From NCBI RefSeq assembly GCF_033807575.1, contig NC_084719.1, forward strand, positions 1,426,001-1,490,000: a DNA stretch of 64,000 nucleotides, in the 5' to 3' direction. The notes beneath the pieces were generated by a model, which had not been told where the DNA came from, did no database searches, and saw only the letters and a list, made by a program, of their open reading frames with translations. This DNA comes from Cydia pomonella (lineage: Eukaryota; Arthropoda; Insecta; Lepidoptera; Tortricidae). Position numbers and translations under genes: made by a program. Below, piece by piece: positions 10,300 through 20,410 of this stretch (positions are counted from its first letter, which is position 1; each line of letters starts with the position of its first letter).

Positions 10300-10950
10300 C
10301 AAGAAAAATCCAAACTGCGTGGAATCTTTTTGAGAAAATGCAATTATTACTATTCGTCCTAAATATATATCAACAAAACTGATCCAACCCATTTGGATCG
10401 TTTTTGAGAAACTAATTTGACGATGTGTAAATACTTTAGCTAAACAACAAAAAACGATTCAGCAAACTTGGATCACATTTGTGGAATTCTTGTTATTCCA
10501 GCATTGGTGTGTCAGTAAATAACAAAAACGATTCATGTTAAATATATTAACTTTACTTTAGGCTGACTTTTTAAATTTAAACAGCTTTATACTTCACCTA
10601 AAAGGCAGTTTTACTGCTATGATAGGTTAATTTTGAATTTTTAGCTTTATATGTCGACTTGGATCGTAATTCATAAACAAATTAAATAGATGAGGAAAAA
10701 TAACATAAATAATTCAAACAATTTGAATCATTTTTGCAGGTTTAAATTAACTTGTACTTATATTCAGCGTCAAACATCAAAGTCGATTTAAGCTACTTAG
10801 ATCTTTTTTGATAATTTACTCCAGGTATAGTTTCATAGTGGCAAATTAATCAACGGAAAAGATCCAGTTTAAGTACATGAATACGTTATAGGGATTTTTT
10901 TATATTTAAAATGGCAATACAATGCTAAATTTTAATAACGATCCATGTTA
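10300..10950. repeat. Array of subterminal dyad motifs (ttggatcgtttttgag)
   Basis: Forward versions start near 10319, 10392, 10468, 10659, 10721 and 10796; reverse versions near 10301, 10375, 10448, 10523, 10846 and 10935, and once more near 12034. The first six form three inverted pairs about 74 bp apart. Subterminal repeats like this often bind the element's transposase; that role is inferred. Confidence 0.6.
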
Positions 10951-11504
10951 ATTGGGTACTTGACACATGTTGAATATTATAACAAAATTTAGTTAAATGG
11001 CTAGAAAATGAGCCATCCATTATAAAAAAGTGGAATTTAAAAAAATTATATTGAGATTATAAAAAAATACAAAGCTCGGAAAATCTCAAAAAAAAAAATT
11101 TTTTTCTTTCAAAAATAGAAAAGATAATGGTACCATTTGACTCCTTACATTTTATTAAAAAATAAATTGTATGACAACTATACATCCTCCATTTCATTCC
11201 ATACATTTTGGACAGACTTATATGATGTGACGTCACATCACCTTATCATTTTGTTAGAGGCGTTTCAATCGTCGAGTGCGAGCGTCAGACTTTAACTCTC
11301 ATGTCTGATATTTGTGTTTCTTAAATGCCATGAGTCCTATATAGACATTTGATCCTCAGGAAAATCAAGATCGACATTATTTACAAAAATCAGTCAAGTA
11401 GCCAATTATATTGTTTATAAAAAAATAATTGCTTTTACTATTAATTTTGTTTATACGTTGCTGGTATTAATAATGTTATAGGAATTATAATTTTGAAACT
11501 TTAG

Positions 11505-11780
11505 AACTACATTGAGAAAAAGGTAAAAGGTAGGCCTCTAGCCATCTCTGAAACTGATTTTTCACTATTGTGGCCTAATGGAAAGGAAATACCTCAAGCA
11601 AATTTGGATGATTTAAGATCGATGTTCGATTTTATCCCAAGGGACTGCCTACCATTTTACTATTCCCTTCGAGGGAATTCCACGTTCGAAGAAGACATAG
11701 AAGGCTATGCAGGGCCTGTTGACTTTGAAACTGAAGATCCTGAAGTAGAATGCATAGTACCTAATATAGATACAGATTAA
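11505..11780 (+). pseudogene. Coding remnant in the TIR element (possible transposase 3' exon)
   Basis: The frame is open from 11505 to the stop at 11778, about 91 codons, with the first plausible start only a ttg at 11568. The peptide contains KGRPLAISETDFSLLWPNG, then LDDLRSMFDFIPRDCLPFYY, and ends in an acidic tail rich in D, E and P. The pattern P...DL..M..FIP....FY..L resembles what I recall of the C-terminal part of some insect transposon-encoded proteins, but I cannot name the family. It lies inside the TIRs, which favours an element-derived exon over a host gene. Confidence 0.4.
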
Positions 11781-12261
11781 AATACATATCTCGTGTATAA
11801 CATTCAGACTGATTTTTTATTTAAACGATTAGTGATTATTAGAGGCTTTTATTATCGTTAAACAGAAGTGATCTCAATTTTGTTAATACTCAATACTTTG
11901 ATAAGGTATTACATTGTTTTTTTAATAAAGTTTTTTATCTTGTCTTGGTGATTTTCTCGTTTTTTTTTTCAATTTATTGGGATGAATCCTTATTGCTTAT
12001 TTAAAATGAAAAAGGTTACATGGAAAAAGTATTTTCTCAAAATGGATCCAACCCCACATTTAGTTAAATATCTCAAGAAATACGACATTAAACTAAATCG
12101 TTTATGTACAGAATCTTAAAACACGTCAAAACTCATGTTTCATCCAAATAAGTATTATGGGAAAAGTGAATCAGTAATGAGGAATACCATTTCTAACTTT
12201 AAACCTCCATAACTTTTGCTCATCTCGCTGTGGATTGAATCCTTTTCCTTTAACTACGTCC

Positions 12262-12799
12262 ATTTATATTGTTTTACCATATTCCTGATTTTGATTTTAT
12301 TTTATTTTCTTGTTATCTTAGAGTGTAAGTAAAATGACAATTTTACTTACTTCAAGTTTTGACATTTTTATGCGCATGATTTTTATATTTTTGTATGTCT
12401 TTGATTCAGCTTTATTAATTTATTATTCTTGATAATTTATGTTTTCCTAGCATGTAAGTGAATTGGTCTGACACTGTAAACTTGCATTGTGTTCAATAAA
12501 TAAATATAAAATATAAATATAAATAAATATAAAATAAATATGTATTTCTGATAGTCACCATTAAGATTAAGTTGCAAAACATCGGTGAACACCAAACTAG
12601 TTGCCATAATAGAGGTACTCAGGTCAATTTGCGGCATTATCAGGCTCGATAGGCCGCATCAAATAGCTAGGCCGTTGCGCGAAATTACCGACTAAATGCA
12701 GGAAAATCATCAGCATGGAATGTTTGCCTTCCAACCTGCTCCGGGCTGACGTGGGTTTGACATTGACTTAATGCAAAATCCGATCTGAAACTAAATATT
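12262..12799. other. No gene; AT-rich low complexity
   Basis: Contains an aaataaatat-rich stretch at about 12495..12542. At 12269..12283 lies ttgttttaccatatt, which repeats 10018..10032 on the far side of the TIR element. Confidence 0.5.
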
Positions 12800-12930
12800 A
12801 AATAAATAAATAAATATTATAGGACATTATTACACAAATTCACTAAGTCCCACAGTAAGCTCAATAAGGCTTGTATTGAGGGTACATAGACAACGATATA
12901 TATAATATATAAATATGTATAAATACTTAA
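12800..12930 (-). mobile_element. SINE-1 3' half
   Basis: Reverse-oriented SINE-1 tail: ataggacattattacacaaa, gtcccacagtaagctcaata, then the TA-rich segment. The tRNA-like head is missing. The SINE-1 copy beginning at 12946 is in the opposite orientation, so the two lie back to back. Confidence 0.8.
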
Positions 12931-12945
12931 ACATATTTTGCCTTT

Positions 12946-13200
12946 TGACGACCAGTTTGGCCTAGTGGGTAGTGACCCTGCCTACGAAGCCGGTGGTCCC
13001 GGGTTCAAATCCTGGTAAGGGCATTTATTCGTGTGATGAGCATGGATATTTGTTCCTGAGTCATGGGTGTTTTCTATGTATTTAAGTATTTATATATTAT
13101 ATATATCGTTGTCTAAGTACCCTCAACACAAGCCTTATTGAGCTTACTGTGGGACTTAGTCAATTTGTGTACTAGTGTCCCATAATATTTATTTATTATT
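12946..13200 (+). mobile_element. SINE-1, near full length
   Basis: Same architecture as the copy at 2413: A box in ggcctagtgggtagtg, B box gggttcaaatcc, body ending ttgagcttactgtgggac, and a ttatttatt tail that abuts the LINE-B fragment. Confidence 0.85.
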
Positions 13201-13773
13201 TATTGCCGGAAGAGCGCTGGTCGATTTTCCCGTCACGCCAGCCTTAATGATGTTATCCGCCGGGCCCTTGTCAGCGTGGGCGTGCCGTCCGTTTTGGAGC
13301 CACCCGGTCTTGTCCGCGACGACGGAAAGAGGCCCGACGGAATGACCCTTATTCCCTGGCGGATGGGACGGCCGCTCATTTGGGATGCCACTTGTGTGGA
13401 TACTCTGGCGCCGTCCCATTTGGCCTCTACTTCATCACGGCCTGGCGGTGCGGCGGCAGCAGCTGAAGCTCTAAAGCGCCGCAAATATGCGGGTCTATCT
13501 AGCAACCACATATTTGCGGCGTTTGCAGTTGAGACTTTGGGACCTTGGTGTCAGGATGCCCATAGGTTATTTAATGAAATAAAAAAGATGCTCCTTGACA
13601 CCACTCGAGACCCTCAGGCTGGCTCATTCCTTGGCCAAAGAATCGGCATTGCGATTCAACGGGGGAATGTAGCCAGCATTATGGGCACCCTTCCGCAGGG
13701 AACAGACTTGGGGGACTTTTTTTGTTAGTTTTAAGTTAGTTTTTATTTTTATTTGTAATTTATTTAAAAAAAA
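13201..13773 (+). pseudogene. LINE-B fragment with restriction-like-endonuclease-type region
   Basis: The longest LINE-B copy. The frame is open from the fragment edge at about 13201 to the stop at 13726..13728, with no natural start. In order it shows a Cys/His segment (CRKSAGRFSRHASLND), a GVPSVLEP segment, DGKRPDGMTLIPW, LIWDATCVDTLAPSHL, an Ala-rich linker, and the family block VETLGPW ... GQRIGIAIQRGNVASIMGT. The order Cys/His, RH.xLN, GVP..EP, RPDG, WD.T.VD parallels the C-terminal restriction-like endonuclease of R2-type LINEs; that homology is my inference. The 3' UTR ends in a poly-A run at 13762..13773. SINE-1 copies flank it on both sides. Confidence 0.6.
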
Positions 13774-13778
13774 AAAAT

Positions 13779-13914
13779 ACTTAAATACATAGAAAACACC
13801 CATGACTCAGGAACAAATATCCATGCTCATCACACGAATAAATGCCCTGACCAGGATTTGAACCCGGGACCATCAGCTTCGTAGGCACTACCCACTAGGC
13901 CAAACCGGTCGTCA
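13779..13914 (-). mobile_element. SINE-1 fragment (5' part)
   Basis: Reverse complement of the SINE-1 head: ctcatcacacgaataaatgc, tgaacccgggacc, cactacccactaggcc. It abuts the poly-A of LINE-B. Confidence 0.8.
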
Positions 13915-14051
13915 GAAAGAAGAAACTAGATGGAAAGATGTGTTGTTAAAACAGATTACTTACATTATATTGATAATCTAAATCAAAATAATAAATTATC
14001 AACAAATATTTGAGCAACATAATTTAAATCTTATATTTAGAAATCTTAAAA

Positions 14052-14307
14052 TTCAAAACTTTATTCTGCAAGTAGACCTCAAGGGCTCTTTTACAAGTCA
14101 ATGCAACATTTATAGTCACATCATAATAATACAGTGACATGAAAAATACTTAACAACATTTATAAATACAACAGCCAATACCTGGGTAAACATTACATTA
14201 TAATAATCTTAAAATAAATAATTACTACAATACAACAGAGATGTATAGTTTCTAGGGTTAATAATACACACAATCTGGACATCTGGAGATTTAAAATGTC
14301 CCCAATG
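14052..14307 (-). repeat. LINE-C 3' region, left part (interrupted)
   Basis: Begins caaaactttattctgcaagt and runs through ctcaagggctcttttacaag. Related tails lie at 33611 and 61080. The minus orientation is inferred from the tttatt end. It continues at 15436 after an insertion that duplicated 121 bp. Confidence 0.7.
14187..14307. repeat. 121-bp perfect direct repeat, left copy
   Basis: Runs from taaacattacattataata to aaaatgtccccaatg and is identical, base for base as I read it, to 15436..15556. The pair bounds the RT fragment at 14308..15435. The sequence itself belongs to the LINE-C target repeat. Confidence 0.9.
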
Positions 14308-15435
14308 CAAAAACGTGTAGTGGACGTATAGAAATTAGCTCCAGATCAGATAAGTCCATTTTCGATTTGTCGCGCTTTAGGGCCAAAAGTAAAGTCACGA
14401 AGCACTCGATATTGGACATACTTTACGCGGATGACGTTTGCCTTATGGCTGATTCAGCAGAATCTCTCCAGTCGTACGTGGACTCTCTCCATGCGTCATG
14501 CTGTAAGTTTGGCTTGGTGATAAGTGCGGCAAAAACGCAAATTCTTGTACAACCACCTAGGGGCTGTCACATGGAATACTCCAGTATCAATCTGGATAAC
14601 AAAGCTCTTGAAGAAGTGCCGCGCTTCAGGTACTTAGGAAGCCAACTCCGCAATGAGAATACCTTAGCGTCTGAAATACCATCACGCATAGCCAATGCAG
14701 CTGTTGCATTTGGCAAGCTCAGCAACCGTGTTTGGAGGTCGCACGATTTGAAGTTGTCCACAAAAATTATGGTTTACAAAGCTATTATCATACCCACTCT
14801 GCTTTATGCCTCAGAAACGTGGTGCAGCTATAAATCAGATATGAAAAAACTGGACACCTTCCACCTACGTTGTCTGCGCTCAATTCTACGTATAAAGTGG
14901 CAAGACAAGGTACCGAACACGGAAGTTTTACGTCGCGTCGGGATGCCTGGTATTGAAGCACTGATCATGAAGCATCAGCTAAGGTGGTGTGGCCATGTCG
15001 TGCGTATGGAGAATGAGAGACTGCCCAAAGCAATTTTCTACTCGGAGCTCTCTTGTGGAAAACGGAAGCAGGGGGGCCAATACCTGCGACATAAAGACGT
15101 TCTCAAACGCCACCTCGTCGCTTGCGGGATACCGACTGACTGCTGGGAGGGCATTGCATTGCAAAGATCGGAATGGCGTTCTAGTGTTCAAAAGAAAGTA
15201 GCTCAATTTGAGCAGCAGCGTCTGGAAGACCTAGATGCTAAGCGTCATATCCGCAAGACGCGACCTAAGCCCTCCTACACATACACCCGCAACTCGACTG
15301 GACAACTCCATTGCGCATCGTGTGACCGCATCTTCAAAACAAAGTTTGGTTTTGCGAGCCACATAAGGGCATTTCATAATCCGGACAAGAATTGTTGATG
15401 GAGTCGCCATTGCCGGATACGGCAAGGAAGAAGTA
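14308..15435 (+). mobile_element. 5'-truncated non-LTR retrotransposon insertion
   Basis: A 1,128-bp insert placed exactly between the two 121-bp repeats. It carries a single long open frame and a short 3' UTR ending ggcaaggaagaagta, an RTE-like A/G-rich tail. The clean edges and the perfect flanking repeat indicate a young insertion. Confidence 0.8.
14311..15398 (+). pseudogene. Reverse transcriptase C-terminal half with terminal C2H2 zinc finger
   Basis: The frame is open from the left edge of the insert; the first start-like codon is only a ttg at 14367, so this is a 5'-truncated ORF. It begins just before the RT catalytic motif (ILYADDVCLMA, the YADD box). A connection region follows with FRYLGSQL, LLYASETW and HQLRWCGHVVRMENERLPKA, then GKRKQGGQYLRHKDVLKRHL and WRSSVQKK. 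It ends with a C2H2 finger, CASCDRIFKTKFGFASHIRAFH. This layout fits the C-terminal part of RTE-like endonuclease-reverse transcriptase proteins. The N-terminal endonuclease and the first RT motifs are absent, so it is not functional alone, although the remaining frame has no break. Confidence 0.85.
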
Positions 15436-15640
15436 TAAACATTACATTATAATAATCTTAAAATAAATAATTACTACAATACAACAGAGATGTATAGTTT
15501 CTAGGGTTAATAATACACACAATCTGGACATCTGGAGATTTAAAATGTCCCCAATGTCAGAGTACTAACATTTATAAGATTTGAAGGTGTAAAGTCTCTC
15601 CAAGTGTCAAAATGAAATTTATACTAAATAAATCACATCT
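15436..15640 (-). repeat. LINE-C 3' region, right part, starting with the second 121-bp repeat
   Basis: 15436..15556 is the right copy of the 121-bp direct repeat; LINE-C sequence continues beyond it (aagtctctccaagtgtc, as in the copy at 61080). Joined to 14052..14307 it restores a continuous LINE-C tail. Confidence 0.8.
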
Positions 15641-15861
15641 AGACGGTTAAGCTAGCAGTCCATACACTAATGCTAGAGAATATATAACAAGTATGTATCC
15701 AATAAGTCCGGTATATACACTATACAATTTTTAAACCATTGACGCTAACCCTTAATTGGGGATTAGGTGTATATTTCCCACTTGTATTTATGCCACGGAT
15801 AGTCATGGCGCTGATTTTCAGTGGATATCTGTATTAGCAAGCGCGTTTCATCAGAGCATTT

Positions 15862-16248
15862 GAAATAGAGATGTATTGTCAAAGAAAATTTTGTAGCCAC
15901 AGTGAACTTACTGCCATCTTTCGACACATGATTAAAGCTTTTAGGACGCCATTTAACTTTGATCCTTATTCTTTCACTGATAAGCTTTAAATTTGTTGTT
16001 GTTTAAAAAGTGGCGCCATCTAATAGATCAAAGTCCAAAGGTATGACGCCATAGTTTCGAGCGATGGCGCCACAACCTTTAGCCGGTTCCCGGTAAGATG
16101 GCGCCACTTTTTGATATTTAACAATTTTAACACATACCTATGAAAGAATCAAAGTCAAACGGCATTCTAAAAGTTTTAATCGTGTGTCGAAAAAGAAAGT
16201 AAATTTACTGTGGCTACAAAATTTTCTTTAACAATACACCTCTATTCC
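15862..16248. mobile_element. Long-TIR MITE (387 bp)
   Basis: The left arm gaaatagagatgtattgtca, then aagaaaattttgtagccac, pairs with the right arm gtggctacaaaattttctt, then taacaatacacctctattcc. The inverted homology extends about 80 bp per side (cgacacatgattaaagctt / aagttttaatcgtgtgtcg). The centre contains gatggcgccac repeats in both orientations. Non-coding. Confidence 0.8.
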
Positions 16249-17840
16249 AAATTTATTTTTCATTACTTTGTGGCGACAAGTAATATTTACTATACATAAA
16301 TGTATCACATCTAGGATAACGGGTAGCAATTTAGAACAATAAAAGTCAGCATAGTTTCAGTTCTTATTGGCGTTCATTTTCAAACTCCAGATCCAAATGC
16401 AAATTAGGTTCCGAACACTAACTTAATGAAATGTCTTTGAATTAAAAATCTAATTTCGCAAGCCCTTAGCTCTCAAAGACAAGTTGAAAGGTATTAAGAT
16501 CTTGTCATTTTGGATTAGTTTCTGTAATTTATTTTTGTTTGGTGGATGTTTGATGAAATTTGAAGTTGAGAGTCTTTGAGAGCATGTGCCACTTGGACAA
16601 AGAGTTATTTCTAATTTTAAATCTAAAATACAAAAGGCAGATTTAATGCCTAATAGCATTCTCTACCAGTCAACGTATAAATCGTGCAAGAAGAATAAGA
16701 AAATTTTAAAAGCTGACAAAAGCAATGTAATTTTTGTGTGAAGGCCGTTTCGAGAATACGATTTTTTTTAGGGAGACATTGGTGAAGTATGTCGTCCGAT
16801 TTGTGTTATTTACATCCTTATCGATTTTGAATCAAGAAGTTTATATAGTCTACACAAATTTCGTAAATATCTTTATTGATTCGGAACATTACAGTGTCTA
16901 CTATAGACCTATAGACATGGAAATTGATAAAAGTCGAAATTTTTTCAAAAATCTCAGGAAATTTCAATTTGGGAATGATACATTTCGATTTCCAACAAAA
17001 ATTTAAGAAGTTTTCGAAATTTTAGCATGTGGAAATTTCGCAATTTTGTAAAATTTTCGACAACACATTAGTACTAATACAGGATTTGATTGACAGCAAG
17101 TCTTTTGGGGTCCACAGAAACGTGTCAAAAATTTTTATTTTTATAAATTTATTACAATTGTGGAGCAAACTAAAATATTCGTAAGCCAAATGTGAAAAAT
17201 CTTTATACATTTGAAACCAAGTGAAACGTAATAATGTGCATTGTATATTACGAACTGAGAGAAACTTATCATCAATATTGGCTAACGCATAAATTGCGAC
17301 TGCTGCCAAAAAACTTTTTACTGCATTCTCGTATATAAAACAAAGTATAGATCTTTTACCATTATCGTTAAAAGTTTTTTATTAAATGTCTTTTTCTATA
17401 AAGTTTCCGGAAGTATACAATTAGAGCAGTTAAAAACATTTATTGTATTATAAACTAGTTTATTACGAGTTTAGAAATCATTATAAAAAATATATATTAT
17501 TGGTTCAACGAAGTAGATATATCTGTGATTCTGACACAAGTTTTACAAACTGTGCAATTTGCATAATAGGTTTTAATTAAAATGTCATTTGAAAAAGTCT
17601 CATATACTTTTATGATAGCATAGGCATTAGCACTTGAGGAGAAAATATTTTTATAAGCACTTAAAGTGTCAAACTTTGTTGCAAATTCCAATAAAAAATG
17701 AGTGAACTATTAACGTGGAGTTAATTTATTTATCGTCATAAAGTTTCAGGTTTTATTTTAAAATGGGACTTAATTGCGTATATATTTGACTTGAAAATTA
17801 CCTCCGACGTTTCGTGTATGGCATTGTCTGCGTGATATAG
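16249..17840. other. No gene; LINE-D tail fragment at about 16629-16675
   Basis: Mostly AT-rich unassigned DNA. The segment aaaaggcagatttaatgcct, then agcattctctaccagtcaac, is a minus-strand piece of the LINE-D 3' end. Short open frames at 16734..17006 and 17022..17309 have AT-driven composition and no recognisable domain. Confidence 0.5.
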
Positions 17841-18123
17841 AAGAAAAGACTAGCTAAAATTGACATCAAAATCGTCAACTGCACCAGTTTTTCGAACTAC
17901 CCGTACTTGGTCATGTTTATCAGCTTGAACATTTAGTACACTGGGATGTTATTCGGCCGACATCGACACACATCCCTCACAATGTTTGGTTTTTAATCTG
18001 GTGATGTTAATTTCCGCTAATATTTACTAATGACTGAACTCCATGTGTAAAGGAGACAGAATGCGGGTAGTTCGAAAAAAGTTCGCAGCTATATGATGAT
18101 GTCAACTTCAGCTAGATTTTCTT
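17841..18123. mobile_element. TIR element / MITE (283 bp)
   Basis: The arms aagaaaagactagctaaaat, then tttttcgaactacccg, pair with cgggtagttcgaaaaaa, then agctagattttctt. Each arm is about 60 bp with gaps. No coding capacity. Confidence 0.7.
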
Positions 18124-18329
18124 CAAGACCACAAGAAAAATGACATCTTCAAAACGTGGGAAGTAATTTTTATGTTAATTTATACGCGATCAAGATACGA
18201 TTAGTGAATTACAGACTTTCAATTCTTAGGCCATTTAGGTCTTAAGTTAATTTGTTATACTTAAAGTTGTTTCGAATATTTTTACTACATGAATTAATTT
18301 TTCTTTGCGATCAGTTTGATTAAATCACT

Positions 18330-18672
18330 TCATCGTTTAACGGGAGGTCCTCCCGTCTATCTATCATCAGATCCGCTCGATGGTACCATAATTATATTAC
18401 ATTGTCATCCGAATTACATATGTATGCAAGTTTCCAGCTCAATCGCAAATCGGGAAGTCGGTCAAATTCAGCTTCCAAGATTTGCTCCACACATACAGAC
18501 ACGTCTGAAAATATCGATACGAACAAAGTCCCAAAAATATGTATACACGTCGTGTATTAGACGATCTTATTGTACAATATATTAAGGTTTTTACATATTT
18601 TTGGCACCATCCATATCTATATTTTTAGACGTGACTGTACATAACTAACAGGGCAAGTTAAATACAAGCTTG
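18330..18672 (+). repeat. Dispersed repeat, class unassigned
   Basis: Contains catcagatccgctcgatggt, attacatatgtatgcaagtt and cgggaagtcggtcaaattc, and ends gggcaagttaaatacaagc. A reverse copy occupies 58675..58975. There is no ORF and no clear terminal repeat; it could be the body of a non-autonomous element such as a Helitron. Confidence 0.5.
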
Positions 18673-20295
18673 TAAAAATTGAGTCAGACACAGCGGCCGG
18701 TTCAACACCGCAGCAGTAATGTCGCAACATTAATGCAGCTGCGGTTGCCAAAGCGAACGGTCATCGGTATTGAAATATTTTTTTATTTATTTAAAGCCTT
18801 TTTATTTTTAAAGAAAGAAACATGCACAGAAAAATCAAATTACAACATAAAGTCAAAAACTAGTTAGTAATAAAAACACCTAAACTATGATTAAATCGGC
18901 ATCTCCCGCAGGTAATCTCAAAATCTCATGCATAACAGACTTGCAGAATAAATTAATGTTTTAATTAAACGAGGATTAATCGTACGGTTTAACTATTAAT
19001 TAATTTACAGTTTACCTTCGCAGCGGGTCATTTACTTAAAATTAACTAGATACATACATATACCTACTTAAATTGATCATTTAACGTATTTAATGATCAA
19101 TTTTACTATTTATAAGTTTTAGGCAAGGTTTAAAGACCAGTTTGGATACTTGGCTCAACCATAAAGAAACCATAAAAGAGATATGAGTGATATGATACTA
19201 GCCGAATTCGCTGAGATGTAACCATTTCGTGGAACATTCTCCTTCTATACTTGTTTTGTATTGGGACCGTGCGAAGTGCGTGGTGGGGGTAAGTAAAGCG
19301 ATCCCAGCGCATAAGGTGGTAAAAATTTGAACTAACTGCGGATAGCGTCTTTAACATTTCGTACAATTATATGGCTCGAAATGAAACTTTGATTTACGAT
19401 TACTCCTGAAATATTCATTAAAATTGTATGGTGTAAGGGACCATTGTAATTTGTATGAAATGCTTAATATAACTAACGTATTTATTTTGATAATTATGAA
19501 TAATGTATCCATGTAAATAGCTTTGCAAATGCCACATATTACGTGATCTTTTTCTAGAAGTTAAGAATGGATATAGTAAGTTATCCTTAAAAGATAGACA
19601 TTTCACATCGCGGACTTTTTTGTAGACCTATGAATGAGAAACAACTCCACCATACATTGTGTTGTTATAGCTCAAACGGATTAGGCAGCGTTTTCGACTA
19701 AAGCTCCTAGCCAGCATGATTTTTTCCGACAACATCGTTATATTTCAAACAATTTACACAAAACCTTAACAAGTTATATACTTAAACCTTCCTCAAGAAT
19801 CACTCTACTGATAGATGAAAGTCGTATGAAAATCCGTTCAGTAGTTTTTAGTTTTGGAGTAGTTTTATGAGATGTAGTGAATTGACGTTTTCCCCTAGAA
19901 TTGCGGACACTAGGTTGCGTGACAGTCGTGCACGCTCCCAATAATTGTCTCTTCTATGTTTAGCTTACGAATGCATTGTTTGTATTCTATTATATTCTAA
20001 TTTATAGGGCTGGGCTGGGATGTAGAGCTCCAAGGAAGGCTTGCCTAAATGCAACCCTATTTCTAACATGTTATTTTTAATTAATAGAATCAGGCGTTAC
20101 TTTGCGGAAATCCATGCTAATTAAAACAAGTAATATTACTTTGCTAATCCGCGAGAAAATAACGTGCTAGTCAATCAGTGCTAACCCGTTATACTTACTT
20201 GCGTATTTTTACATGCAATTAATGTTCCCACCCTCCCACCGCAAAAATAAATACGCAAATAAATATAACAACCCACCACCAAAAGTACAAAACTC
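18673..20295. other. No gene recognised
   Basis: AT-rich DNA. The stretch 18700..18765 contains a gcagtaatgtcgcaacatta palindrome-like piece related to 7540..7730. No coding frame is supported. Confidence 0.5.
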
Positions 20296-20410
20296 GACAC
20301 GTGTTTCGCCTCTCTACGAGGCATCCTCAGGAGATGCTGGAGATGTTGACGGTATGACACCCGACAACTGACATCTCATCATCATCATCATCATTCTTTT
20401 TTTTCATCTG
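20296..20410 (+). repeat. Repeat fragment with (atc)n tail
   Basis: The sequence tcgcctctctacgaggcatc ends in a catcatcatcatcat microsatellite, the usual form of a retroposon 3' end. The family is not identified. Confidence 0.4.

Larger units (their letters stand above)
10039..12261. mobile_element. Unassigned DNA transposon derivative, 2.2 kb, 33-bp TIRs
   Basis: The ends ggacgtagttaaaggaaaag and cttttcctttaactacgtcc extend to 33-bp terminal inverted repeats with one mismatch (10039..10071, 12229..12261). They are flanked by attt at 10035..10038 and 12262..12265, a candidate 4-bp target duplication. The left half carries more than ten copies of a ttggatcgtttttgag-like motif in both orientations (10300..10950). 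The right half carries a short open segment (11505..11780) with biased, protein-like composition. There is no complete transposase, so it is non-autonomous or decayed. I cannot assign a superfamily; 4-bp duplications occur in Sola1- and Chapaev-type elements, but nothing else supports either. Confidence 0.75.

Noticed and set aside
13189..13511. Two minus-strand frames of 76 and 92 codons
   Set aside because: They are antisense to the LINE-B coding remnant, whose plus frame has recognisable motifs.
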